A stretch of DNA of 64,000 nt from Undaria pinnatifida (Eukaryota; Sar; Phaeophyceae; Laminariales; Alariaceae): positions 5,987,396 through 6,051,395 of the forward strand of contig JABAKD010000014.1 in NCBI GenBank assembly GCA_012845835.1. The letters are read 5' to 3'. The position numbers and the translations under genes are program-made. Below, piece after piece: positions 1 through 10,402 of this stretch (position 1 is its first letter; every line of letters starts with the position of its first letter). The notes below the pieces were generated by a model that did no database searches, had not been told where the DNA came from, and saw only the letters and a list, made by a program, of their open reading frames with translations.

Positions 1-869
1 TTTTATTTCTGAGCGGCCCATGGAGGTGGCGGCGGGGAATCTGCCAACATTGGCAGGAAGGAATAGCCTGCCAACACAAAAAACGCCTGCAGAACCTACT
101 CTACAGAACCAGATTTCAATTGAATGCACGAGGTACGCGCTGTGATCGCGCCGGGTCTCTCAGGGAGATAAGAGAGACCGCAAGCGGGACCGCGCGCAGC
201 GCAGACACCAGACAACCGACACCACAGCCGGCTCCTCAGCACCATGCTGGTGTGGCGGTTATGTACGCTTTGGTATGTCTAATTGCGGCTCTCCTTGCCT
301 ACGACCACCGGGATCGTTTCCGTGGCCCAGGTCCCGAGCCAAGGCGCCTCCCTGTAGCAGCGGTTGTAGTGTTACTAATACAGTTTCGTTTCTTGGAGCC
401 TGCCATCTGGCGATGCGACGAGGTGGGTAGTAATGGCGGAGGCAGCGGTGGAGGCATTGGAAGCAGCAGCGGCGGAGATCGTGACGGCGCAGGTAGCGAT
501 GGAAGTAGCGGTGGAGGCAGCGGTGATGGATCCGCTCGGGAGAGCGAACCACAACAAAGTGCAACTTCATCTACTTGTACAGCATCGAACCAGGGCAGCG
601 TCGATTCATCGACATCACGAGCACTGTTCTGTCAAAGCCAGCAGAAAGCACGTCAAGGGGGGAAGCAAGCGGGTGGGGTAGTTTCCGTACAGCCCTCTAC
701 CTACGCTACACAAGGCCGGATGTAAGTGGTTCTATCGTAGACTTCTGTTTGTTACCTCCTGCTGTACGGACGAATCTTATACCTGGTACCATGGTGAAGC
801 AGTATAGGACACCAGTTAAGAAACATACATACCTGGTACCGGCGGTAAGACTATTTCTTATACTGTCGG

Positions 870-1045
870 ATTCGTCAGTCGAAAACGGCCGTTTTCGAAT
901 GAAGCCCAAATCGGGCGTTCTGACACAGTCTAAAAAGGGTTTTTTTGACTCAACTTTTTTCGACTGAGTTTTCCGACTGGGGGATCCAGTCGAAAAACTC
1001 GACCTTCTCGACTGGATCTGTCAGTCGAAAAGCTCAGTCGAAAAC
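870..1045. repeat. Cluster of CAGTCGAAAA palindromes
   Basis: At least seven occurrences of CAGTCGAAAA or its complement lie in about 175 bp. They include the perfect palindrome GAAAACGGCCGTTTTC near 885-900 and the dyads GACTGGGGGATCCAGTC and TCGACCTTCTCGA. The same cluster is at 60025-60200 in the right-hand copy, where the first palindrome is extended on both sides. It could be a terminal or recombination-site structure of the DIRS-like element; that function is inferred. Confidence 0.6.
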
Positions 1046-1566
1046 GTTTTACACCTTTTTTTAACCCATCGCATCGCTCATCCCACCACCAAACCCACAC
1101 CCACACGCCCACACATCCATACCAGGTACCACACAGTAGTATCATACAACAGCGCCCACGCTGCCTTGGCTATCACTGCTGTTGATTCTCGCCGCAAGTC
1201 AGCGTGGCGCACTCCTAGCTCCGCTCGCCAGTAGCATGTATCACACGACAGCAGTAGCGCGCGTTATCGATGCCATTTTGCCAACAAAGGCTACGCCTGC
1301 TGTAGCTTTGGCGGCTCTCGGCTGAGTGCAACGTGACGAACGTAGCTTTGGCGGCTTCCGGCCAAGCCCAACGCCACCAACCCGCCTGGAAGAGGGTTTG
1401 TCGCGCGCGAAGCACGCGTTGCTTGCGAAGAACGCACCAAGCACAGAGCTGCCAACCGAGTTTCGACTGCCATACTGCCATACAGCGTACTCTCTCACAC
1501 CAACCGCCTCTAGGAAGAGCACAAAAACTATGAAATCGACTCGACTGAATTGACGGCAAAGAAGAA

Positions 1567-1742
1567 TTTGTATTTTGCTTTCGAAGTTGTATCATATTAT
1601 TGCGCACCCCCCGCTCGGAGCACGGGGGGCGGAGAGAGGGGCAGGCCCCCGGGGCTGCTCCAACAGCAGCCCCACGCTATCGTCCGTAACCCTGGGTCAA
1701 GTTCCATTCCAACTGGCAATGTCGAGCTTTCGACGCCAGCCT
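1567..1742. repeat. Direct repeat, outer copy (candidate split-repeat arm of the DIRS-like element)
   Basis: About 176 bp beginning TTTGTATTTTGC and ending near CGACGCCAGCC, repeated almost unchanged at 2639-2815 about 1.07 kb away on the recombinase side. The pair is present again in the right-hand element at about 60720-60895 and 61787-61967. Ngaro/PAT-type elements end in split direct repeats (B1-A2-B2), which this pair could represent. Confidence 0.6.
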
Positions 1743-2638
1743 TCACCTGAAAAACTCGAAACATAAACACATAGGGTCTATTGCTGCACTCTGTGGTACT
1801 CAGCACAAGCACACACACGACAAATCTCACGCAAACATGGTGTACTAGAGGAGTACCCATAATATATAATACATACATGACGTCAGTATACATATGTACT
1901 CCGCGGCCAAGCCGCACTATTACACACAACTCTCTCTCCTGCAGTTTCAGATTGCGCTAATACCGAGCTCAGTGTGGGACCAAACCTCTGCGCCTGCTTA
2001 TTAGCACCTGTCATCACACAACATCTGCACAACATAGTGCAAATTCCATACTAGGAAGAATGGACGCACCTCCAGCGTGGAGACATGCGTGCATGTTCAC
2101 TAAGCACGGTAAGCAAATCGACATTGCACGAACGCCTGCATTGCACAACCCAGCTTCCCGACGGAAAAAAAGGCGCACCTCCAGCTTGGAGACGTGCGCG
2201 CGCCACTCGGATGGCACAAACAGGGACCCTGAGCACTACACAAAGAATCATCCAAACGCGCAACCTACGACACCCGGGCTGCTGCATACCGCTCCCTAGA
2301 TACGTGTAGCTAACAGCAACGAACACTCTCCCGCGTTGCTGCGACCGCCTCATTCCCCTTCCACTGACTCCCTCAAAAGCACGGGCGGGTGGGTGGGAAA
2401 TCAGCCAGTCTACCACACCTTGAACCTGTCTCGCTGACGATGCTTGTCTCTTCTCCGCGTTCTTCGCTTGCTATTAATGGTCAGCAACCAGACAGACAGA
2501 TCCAAGGTTCCCTTTGCCATACCAGGACAAGTACAAGTAACCACCCGCGTTGATCTCATTGATCAACGTGCAATAACCCCAAACTTCTTCCGTACATACA
2601 AAACCCTTGTTTTCTCGTTCCTCGATACTAATACACGC

Positions 2639-2815
2639 TTTGTATTTTGCTTTCGAAGTTGTATCATATTATTGCGCACCCCCCGCTCGGAGCAGGGGAG
2701 GCGGAGAGAGGGGCAGCCCCCCGGGGCTGCTCCAACAGCAGCCTCTCGCTATCGTCCGTAACCCTGAGTCAAGTTCCATTCCAACTGGCAATGTCGAGCT
2801 TTCGACGCCAACCTC
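2639..2815. repeat. Direct repeat, inner copy (recombinase side)
   Basis: Near-identical partner of 1567-1742. It contains the hairpin-prone GC-rich core GCCCCCCGGGGCTGC. It lies about 250 bp beyond the end of the recombinase remnant. Confidence 0.6.
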
Positions 2816-3062
2816 CAACAATGATAGTTGGCTCAGCTTACGGGCGCATTGAGTCCCTCGCCTACCCATTTGCTGTACCCAAGGATGCGCACGTCAATAT
2901 CCAACTTCTCATTTCTATCCGCCTGGCACAAATGAGAAGGTTGCGTACTAGCTGAAGTAGTTACGTCGACTTTTATCCCTCCAGCTTTGGAATGGGGTTA
3001 ACTTGCCCCCACTCTGTACCCTGCCCCGGCTGGATCCCGTTACCCATCCCCTCCTGGGCCAT

Positions 3063-4028
3063 TCAATTTGCTAGCCGGCTGGCACCCTTCCCGTGGCTAC
3101 GAACGTACGCGTTATAGGCATCAGACGCCCACCGGCCCTCCCGTTGCGACGTCTCTGGGGAGGCACCCCCTGCTGACATGTGCGTTGCGCTCCCAATCCT
3201 AAGGGAGTGCAGCGCGTACTCATCCCCCCGCACGCCCACCAACGCAACCACTTCTCGTTGTTGCTTCGTCCACATGGACCATCTGCCACCATTGCTGCCA
3301 TACGCCACAAGAGGAGCCGACTAGAACAAAACAAACAACAAGGTATAAACTCGAGCATAAGATCGACAGCACCGCCACCAGTCCCCACGGGACTCGGTGA
3401 ACCCGCCCGAACGCGCGAAATCACCGCCATTTTGCGCAACTGGTCGCCCTTAGACCCACGAAATCGAACCTCGACGCGGTCGGCTCTCGACCATCGCGCC
3501 ACCCCCAACTGTACCCGACCGCGAAAGAAAGCCACGTCTGCCCGCCGTAAACAATACGTTTCGTCCGGGTTTCCGCGAACATTTCGGATGCGCGGGTTAA
3601 TAAAAAAAACGACGCACACAACGCAAGCCACAACACGCGCCCTCGGTTACGCCGATCAGGGATCGAAGTTTCGCCAGCAAGCAACATAGCCCACGACACG
3701 GGCCGACGCACGGTCGCCTGACTACCCACTTCGGCATGCGAGCGCGCCGCATCTTTGAGGGCGCTCGAGAGAAACGGGGTGAGTTTTGTAGAGCTCAAAA
3801 CCGCGTGAAATGCGATGAAAAAACTTATGGCCGACAGATGGCTTTCGATGGTCGCCGACCGCAGATAAAGACGGGAACACCAGAACGTACCCGAAAGTCT
3901 ACCCATGCTCCATAATTCCCCAAATAAGCTCGTTCAGTCGAGGCCGCAACGGCGTGGCGCATGTGTCCGAGGCCACCACCGAAGTACATGGAGAAATGCC
4001 GATGGTCCCCAGTTCCCGAACCTGCCAC
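3063..4028 (-). pseudogene. Tyrosine recombinase of DIRS-like element (frameshifted)
   Basis: Family role: a tyrosine recombinase that would integrate the circular cDNA of a DIRS-type element. The N-terminal part near 4028-3860 reads STERAYLGNYGAWVDF, like the helical DNA-binding domain of these enzymes. The first catalytic Arg lies in LTRASEMFAE (about 3610-3580). The H-x-x-R box reads HSLRIGSATH (about 3200), and a Tyr follows in DAYNAYVRSH (about 3100). These pieces lie in three different frames, so this copy is dead. Compared with the right-hand copy it also lacks about 75 bp after VRSGVPVF (near 3865), which removes roughly 25 residues of the N-terminal domain. Family assignment is firm; subgroup is not. 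Confidence 0.75.
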
Positions 4029-4029
4029 G

Positions 4030-5127
4030 GAATGTTGGGACGGACGGCGCGTAAATTATCGAGAACGGAGCCGCGATCCCAGCGAGAGATACCGTCGGCG
4101 GCAGCGTTGTGGATACCACGCACATGCATTGCCTTAAAATGCCATCCTGATGACACTTCGAGAACGCCGAGGAGACGCGTGAGGGCACCGAAACGCGGTT
4201 CCAGCCCCCCCCGACACCGCCGCACTCCATGCACGGCGGCCTCGTTGTCTCCTCGCAACAAAACACAAGCTCCCGTCGCTGACGGTCAATCGGCACACGA
4301 AGACATTAGGACAAATGCCGCCCAAACGTCCAAGCGCGTTGATAGATAAGTCGTCCACGCCGCGGACGGACTTACTCGAGCCGCAAAACCGTGACTGTTC
4401 CTGGGCTGTGAGATCATAGCACCAGTAAACACCGGTTTCGAGACAATATCGCCCGACGGCGGTTTTTGACGCGTCCGAGAAAAACGTAGATTGTGCCGGG
4501 CGCTCCAGCAAATGATACATCGGCGCCGACAGCACCCCGCCGCGCGCGTCAACACTTTTGTCAACAAACCACCGCCAGAACTCGAGACCCGCATGGAACT
4601 CAGGCCCAAGGGCAACACGCCGCCCCGGATTGGCCATTCGGCCAGCGAAGTGATCACCGGCAGCGATGCGCGGCATCTCAACCGAAGCCAACAAACGATG
4701 CACGGAGAAAGACCCGGGACGAACGGCAAAAGAGATGTGCATCAGGAAACCCGCCAGCTGCGACACCTGCTTCGCTGAAGCATAGGTGCGAGTCGGGGGC
4801 CACTCCGCTAAAATCAACCGCAGCTTGAGGCGCTTATGTGGCGGCGCCATCACCGTAAGTGCCTTAGTGTTCACTAACCAGCCCAGCACTTCGAGACGCG
4901 TGTCCCACGAGACGCGTGTCCCAGTTAGTGATTTTGCTGGCGGACAACAGAGGAGGGTCGGACGCGCCACGTACGCCCAACATACGAAAGTGGTCCGACG
5001 CCAACGATTGCACAGCCCGCATGCAGCGACGACCGTCCGGCCACCACTGAACCTCGACAAGACTGCCGTCGTCTACGAAGCACCGCACGAAAAAAAAACT
5101 CCCAGCGTAGCCGCCGCGGAACGACAC
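4030..5127 (-). pseudogene. Reverse transcriptase-RNase H of DIRS-like element (5'-truncated)
   Basis: The fragment starts within RT. The catalytic F-V-D-D box (codons at 5079-5068) is followed by a thumb-like segment with TRLEVLGWLVNTKALTV and QVSQLAGFLMHISFAV, typical of DIRS-group RTs. RNase H follows: FFSDASKTAVGRYCLETG (about 4480), LRGDNEAAVHG (about 4255) and HNAAADGISRW (about 4100). These supply the acidic residues expected of the family. Frame changes occur near 4900 and 4260, so it is not translatable as one protein. RT motifs upstream of F-V-D-D are missing because the copy ends at 5131. The recombinase fragment begins immediately downstream. Confidence 0.75.
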
Positions 5128-5131
5128 CTGT

Positions 5132-5592
5132 CACTGGCGGATTGGTAGGCCTACAGTAGAAGCTAGTATACTGCTGCGGTTTCGGTCGCCAGCCCGCCAC
5201 TTTTTTCTTCACAATGTGGGTGGAACGGAGCGGTCACACGTACATGGTACTTTGGCCGCACCGTAATTTGTTGGTAATTGTTTCTTTGGCGGTTGACCGG
5301 TAGCTATTCGGGGTTTACGTGAGTCAATAGTTCGCTACTATTGGGGGTCTCGGTCACCCGAGACTGCGTATGTTAAAGCACCGGCCAGTTGGCCGGGGGG
5401 ATCGGGTTTTGGAATTAAATCGCGATCGGTCAACCGCAAAAGAAACAATTATAAATACAGTACGGTGTCGTCAATACCATGTACGCGTGACCGCTCCGGT
5501 CCACCCACATTCCAAAGCAGAAAGGTACGGGCTAGCGGGAGAAACCGCAGCAATAGAGGCTAGTTCTACCGTAGGCCTACCAATCCGCCACT
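5132..5592. mobile_element. Foldback element with about 165-bp inverted arms
   Basis: The left arm begins TGGCGGATTGGTAGGCCTAC and the right arm ends with its complement. Similarity between the arms continues inward for about 165 bp, for example GGAGCGGTCAC against GTGACCGCTCC and TTTCTTTGGCGGTTGACCG against its complement near 5435. The centre of about 130 bp holds smaller hairpins such as GTCTCGG-TCA-CCCGAGAC. It abuts the truncated RT of the DIRS-like element. No coding capacity is seen, and flanking duplications are not clear. Confidence 0.65.
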
Positions 5593-8035
5593 AGAAGCAG
5601 CGACCGGTGCCGCCGGCTCTCGCGTCACGCCGGTGGAGCCCAGGCTAAATTTCTTTGGGAGAGATGTGGGGCTCTTTCAGTGAAGATGCTCCGTAAATTC
5701 AGGTGCATCTATTACCGCGTCACACAAGAGGCGTCTTCATCGGCTTCGCTTTTCTCCTGACTCTGGGTTTCGCTAGTGATCTTTGCCGAGAAGTTGTCTC
5801 TAATCTCAACAACAATTAATGCTCCCTTTTGATGAAAGTTTTCGGCCGCCGTTTTGCGTAGGTTTGTTGGTGCATTGACAGCAACAAGATCACCGCATCG
5901 CATGCATGTGTATGCACCGTATGCTGAAAATATGATACTGTATGCAGAACGATTACTATGTATTGCACGTCGCAAAATGAGTTCAAGCAGAATGAATACT
6001 CTACGAATAGCACGACTCAGTTTGTTGAGTATGTTGTCTTCGTTTCTCAACCCGTTATTTCTGCTCAACGGCGTACCCTAGGAGAGCCTCATCAAAAACG
6101 GATACTACCGATATGATATCGTACCGGATGTCATGGGCCAAAAAGTGCCGTTTGATTCGTGGCGGAACAGCGTGTGGGCCACGCCGGTATATGCGTCTCC
6201 AGCGGTTACACCCGAAATATACTACTCTTGAACGTAGTGCACGCTCCGCTTCAAATACACCGTGGTACACACAGCACGACTGCGTAAAATGACCGAGCAC
6301 GCCGAAATTTTTGTGGTCCTGTCTACTTCCGCGCATACTATGAAAACTCTTGACTCGATCTATAGCCAACGAAGACTGTAGTATGGGCCATGATTGTTAA
6401 AAATTAACAGTTTGTTAGAAGCATCCCACGCTATAGGGGCGCAGCGGAAGGTTCCAAGAATTTCTGATAATATTACAAGATTTTCTGAGCTCCTAACATG
6501 GGGAAACTCAATATCAACATCAACGTCATCCGAAGTATGACTTCGAAGACATTCGTTCGCGCTATCCGACCACCATTAGACCTACAGCAAGAATTGTCGT
6601 AAAACTATCATGATAACCTCGATAGAGCCACACTCGATGAGCTCAACCGTTCAGATATACCTTTTTTTGGCTCCTGGGCACAAAAACGTACAACTTCTAA
6701 CGTGGGACGACTCAGTAGTAGTAGTTCCCCCTCCGTAGCGCCGGTGTGTGAAAACCGGAAATACCGGCATTGTAGCGGTAACCCCGGCAATATACTCCGC
6801 GTACTGCCACTATCTATACTGGTTATTGTTCACATCTGTGCTAACCGATTTCACAAGCATTGCAGCGGGCAACCGGCAATACTCAACAACCATTGGGCGG
6901 CTAGCGAGCGCCTGCACGGCCGCACCGACCACCACGCTCTGCTATCATGGCATCCCCTCCCCCCCGTTGCCTCGTTCTAATTTGTAGCAAGTGTCCCCTG
7001 ATGCCTGTGGGTGGGAATTTAGACGCACCCCTTCGCTCTGAAGACGTCTAGCCCCGGCAAGCAACACGGCTATTAAACCTCTAAACGGTCGCGCGCATCG
7101 ACTACCACTGTGTTATGGTGTCTCCTACCTCCACTGCGGCTGTGGCGTCATGACTTGTACGAACAAATGTCCGGTGAACATTCTTGGAAGGCGTTACATC
7201 GCCTGCCTGAATGGGGACTTAGACAGCCCTTCGCTCAGAAGACATCTCGGCGAGGCAAACAATACATAGCATACAGAACACTTACTCTACAATGACCCTC
7301 CTCCAAAATCAGCGAGATTCTTCAACGAACGTCTCTTGGCTGTTCGACACGAGGAAGGATGCTCTATGAATAAACAAACCCTTTTCGAATATTTCCTTGT
7401 ATGCAACGGACTATCGAACGAGATGGCGTTGGGGCAACAACGGGCACCGTATTTCAGGATATACGGCCGGGAGCTGGTTTTAAAACCGGCGATTTCGTTA
7501 AAGAGAGGTTGGGGGGGCTACCGTGGAACGACTCACAATAATCCAAACAAATTCCCCTGCGCTGCGCTGTGATGCGGGCAGGCCGATGCTATGGTTGGAA
7601 GGAGGGGGGGGGGGGTGCTCTCGTTTCATGCGTAGCCATAGTCGAATGACCATAGACCTACAAAGCTGAGGCGGAGAACGCCGGGGTTTCACCGACCAGG
7701 CAGACACCGCGTGCACCAATGCGCCAATAGCTATGCGAGGGGCTCGGCGAGTGGGTCGTCGCGCAAAGGGTGAGCTACATCCTACCAATGACCTCACTGG
7801 TGAGGAGGACTCACAGCCAGCTACTCGCGCGAGTGACTGCGTCTCTCTATTTACGTTGCGACAACAAATCAAAATGTGGTTTTAAAGCAGTACGTCTGTT
7901 TCTTAAATGGCCTGCAAACTCGTTAAATTTTTGTGTGAAATGGGGATACCTCCCCTGCGGCAGCCGCCGTTGAACCGCCAATCCGTAGAAGCGTGTCGAT
8001 TATCTGCGCACGGGAAGTTCACCGCACGTGGGGCG
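5593..8035. other. No recognisable gene
   Basis: I see no protein family, RNA gene or clear element here. Two CCGG-rich segments at about 6745-6800 and 6840-6890 resemble each other weakly. The motif ACTCGCGCGAGT occurs at 7823-7834 and recurs elsewhere in the window. The 3' end of the cupin gene (minus strand) lies at the right edge; its 3' UTR would extend leftwards into this stretch. Confidence 0.4.
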
Positions 8036-8182
8036 CTAGTCTTCGGAGTTGTAGCCGTAGCTGAGGCTGTCGTCGTCGAGAAGGCCGCAACGCTGCAGGC
8101 ACTGACGGCGAGCCATGGCGGGTGCCTCCGGCAGTACCTCTAGGAGGGCTTTGAGGGTGGGGTCGTCAATGTTAAGCGATGC
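8036..8182 (-). CDS. Cupin gene exon 4 (C-terminal helices)
   Basis: 48 codons plus stop after the acceptor GTGCAG at 8183-8185. It reads ASLNIDDPTLKALLEVL and then RRQCLQRCGLL before an acidic tail. Germin-like and spherulin-like proteins end with similar helices (DEAIQASF... then a charged Cys-containing segment), so this fits the same protein although intron 3 is 4.9 kb. Confidence 0.8.
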   Translation of the reverse strand, partial: ASLNIDDPTLKALLEVLPEAPAMARRQCLQRCGLLDDDSLSYGYNSED

Positions 8183-10368
8183 CTGCACGGACCAAGGATC
8201 AAGGTACGACAGAGGTAAGAGGAATGCAGTAGTAGAGTACACCTTTAGAAGGGTGAAGAAAACAGATACGCATAATGTATTTGCGGGTTGCACGATGAAT
8301 TTACTATTTCCTGAACAACATGGAGGATCACGAAAGAGATAACCAACCGGCGCGGCGGATTTGAAAGCCACGCGATACCGCCATAGCATGAACAGGAGAC
8401 TCACGAGGCGAAATATCGGGTTGCGAACGCCGGGCTCTCTGGTGATATATACTTTCTGGCAAAAGTGTGGTGTGGCACCCCGATCGATGTGCGAAGAAGT
8501 TGCGCCTGTCCTCTCGTCGACCCACGGCGGCGATAATATCACAACTTCTAGATCTTTGTCCCGACATGGTGCCGCTGGCATTGGCTAGAAACCGTCTTCT
8601 GTGAGGCTTGCCTCTTGCGATATATTTTGCGTGTGAAGCTGTTCTTTGTGTCAGGAGCATTCGCTGCATACGTGACTCCACCCCTGACCCAGAGTGGGGC
8701 TGCACGGTTCCGCAAGGAAGAGTCTCAGTTGAGCTCGGGTCGGTTGCCCAGTTCACATCGGAAACAAGCATGTTGGCATGGAACGAACGAATGCGAACGG
8801 CCTCGTTCCATCACAACCTTTCCAACAGGTCAAAATTCGATAGCACACACTCTGAGCCACGTGACGACGTGGTCAATCTAGTTGATGGACTGTCCGGTTT
8901 TGAGCCTGGTGTGCGCGGGTCCGAATTTCGATATCATCGGGAAAAAAAAGGCTAGAAATTTCTTGTATTCCCAGACAATTTTTTTCCAGTGGTGAGAGAG
9001 GTGAGCCCCGGACATCCCTGCTACGAAGTCGGCGAAAATCATATATCACCAACGAGATCGAAATCATATTATAAAAAAAAAATACTTCATCCAGCTGTGA
9101 GATCGACGACATCGTCGAACTCATCTTTGCCAGCTGTGTGTGATACTCCGATCGCGCGTATTACGGGGTGTGTGTCCTCATCAAGGATATTGGCCGGCGA
9201 CCCCCCTTGGAACTACTGCAGTGTAGCTTGTACTAGGGTTAACAGGGTAATCAATCTGTGTACGGAAACCATAGAACCCGTCTTTGAGGGGGACAAAATC
9301 TGGCAGCTGAAAAGATATGTGTTGGTTATGTAGCGCTACTCGCTGAGCTAGTTAGTCACGTGGCGCTGAGTATAGCAGGTGGTGCTATTATATAGCAAAT
9401 AAGAGGTGTACATGTCACTTTTTGGCAACCTCTTTTTTTTCCTTTGATGACGGTTGTGAGATCCTTAATTAACCCATATTTGTCGGAATGTCATTCTTGT
9501 TTTCTAGAAAAACGAATGTTTTCGATTTTGGGCAATCAATGAGGTTTGTCCGTCGGGTCGCACTTTCAGCTCACTCGAAATAAGTTCCGGCGGGGGCCAA
9601 ACATTGAGATCTACCCAGCAAGGTTAACGGCGGCCCGGATCTTCGACCGGACCTTGATAAATCATCACTCAAATGCGATCTTCGACCGGACCTTGATAAA
9701 TCATCACTCAAATGCTATATTATCAAGTATTAAAGAGCATTATTATGCTGCTTGTTATGGTATCATTGCCCTGAAAGCCTACTAGCAAGGCGTATTATTC
9801 AAGGTCTAAGAGATGATACGGGAAATATTTATTGCAGGGTTTAACATATGCCCTTGAAGGCATGTGCGCATAGGAAAAAGGGGATGACGATGCATTTGCT
9901 CTTGAGATTAACAACGCGTTACATGGGGCGTGCATACCGCACGGAAAAATATCAAACAAACCTCGGGGGCCACACTCCAAGATGCATACATAGGTATGAA
10001 ATAGAGACAACAGACAGGCGTGCGAAAGGCCTTGGCCCCAGACGGAATATAAGGCCCCTAAAAGCCTTCCTTCTAGGATGATACGAGTATAATATGAGGT
10101 CGGCACGTGCTATTAACGGCACAGCAGTGTAGAGGACCTGTATCAAGGTATACCACTTTTTTTGGCAATATTTTTTCGGAATGACGGCGGGCCCCTTAAC
10201 CCCACAAGGCCGTCGGAATACGAATAATATTTCATTTTTTTCTTCGTAATGCACGGTCGGAAGAATATCATCCTCTTCTTGTTGGTTCTGCGTCGTCGAT
10301 CGTCGGAAATAATGTCGTTCCCGTTATTGTTTTTGTGCATTGTCGGAATCTCTTTCTTGTTGTTTTCG

Positions 10369-10402
<34 letters not shown>

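Larger units (their letters stand above)
1..5131 (-). mobile_element. DIRS-type tyrosine-recombinase retrotransposon, left copy (truncated, degenerate)
   Basis: Reading the minus strand from 5127 downward, the order is reverse transcriptase, RNase H, then tyrosine recombinase, which is the DIRS/Ngaro/PAT arrangement. No integrase or LTR is seen. The coding part (about 3060-5127) is broken into several frames. About 3 kb of non-coding DNA follows it and contains a direct repeat (1567-1742 and 2639-2815). The whole stretch from position 1 reappears at 59157-64000 in the same orientation with scattered substitutions and small indels, so it is a repeat unit. The upstream end is lost at 5132, where a foldback element begins. 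The outer boundary at the low-coordinate end may lie outside the window. Confidence 0.75.

Noticed and set aside
120-725. 201-codon Gly/Ser-rich frame
   Set aside because: It begins at TTG, the first in-frame ATG is 47 codons later, the duplicate at 59271 has a stop in the middle, and the composition reflects GGC/AGC repeats.
6055-6369. 104-codon minus-strand frame
   Set aside because: No recognisable domain, no preserved duplicate, and shadow frames of similar length on the other strand.
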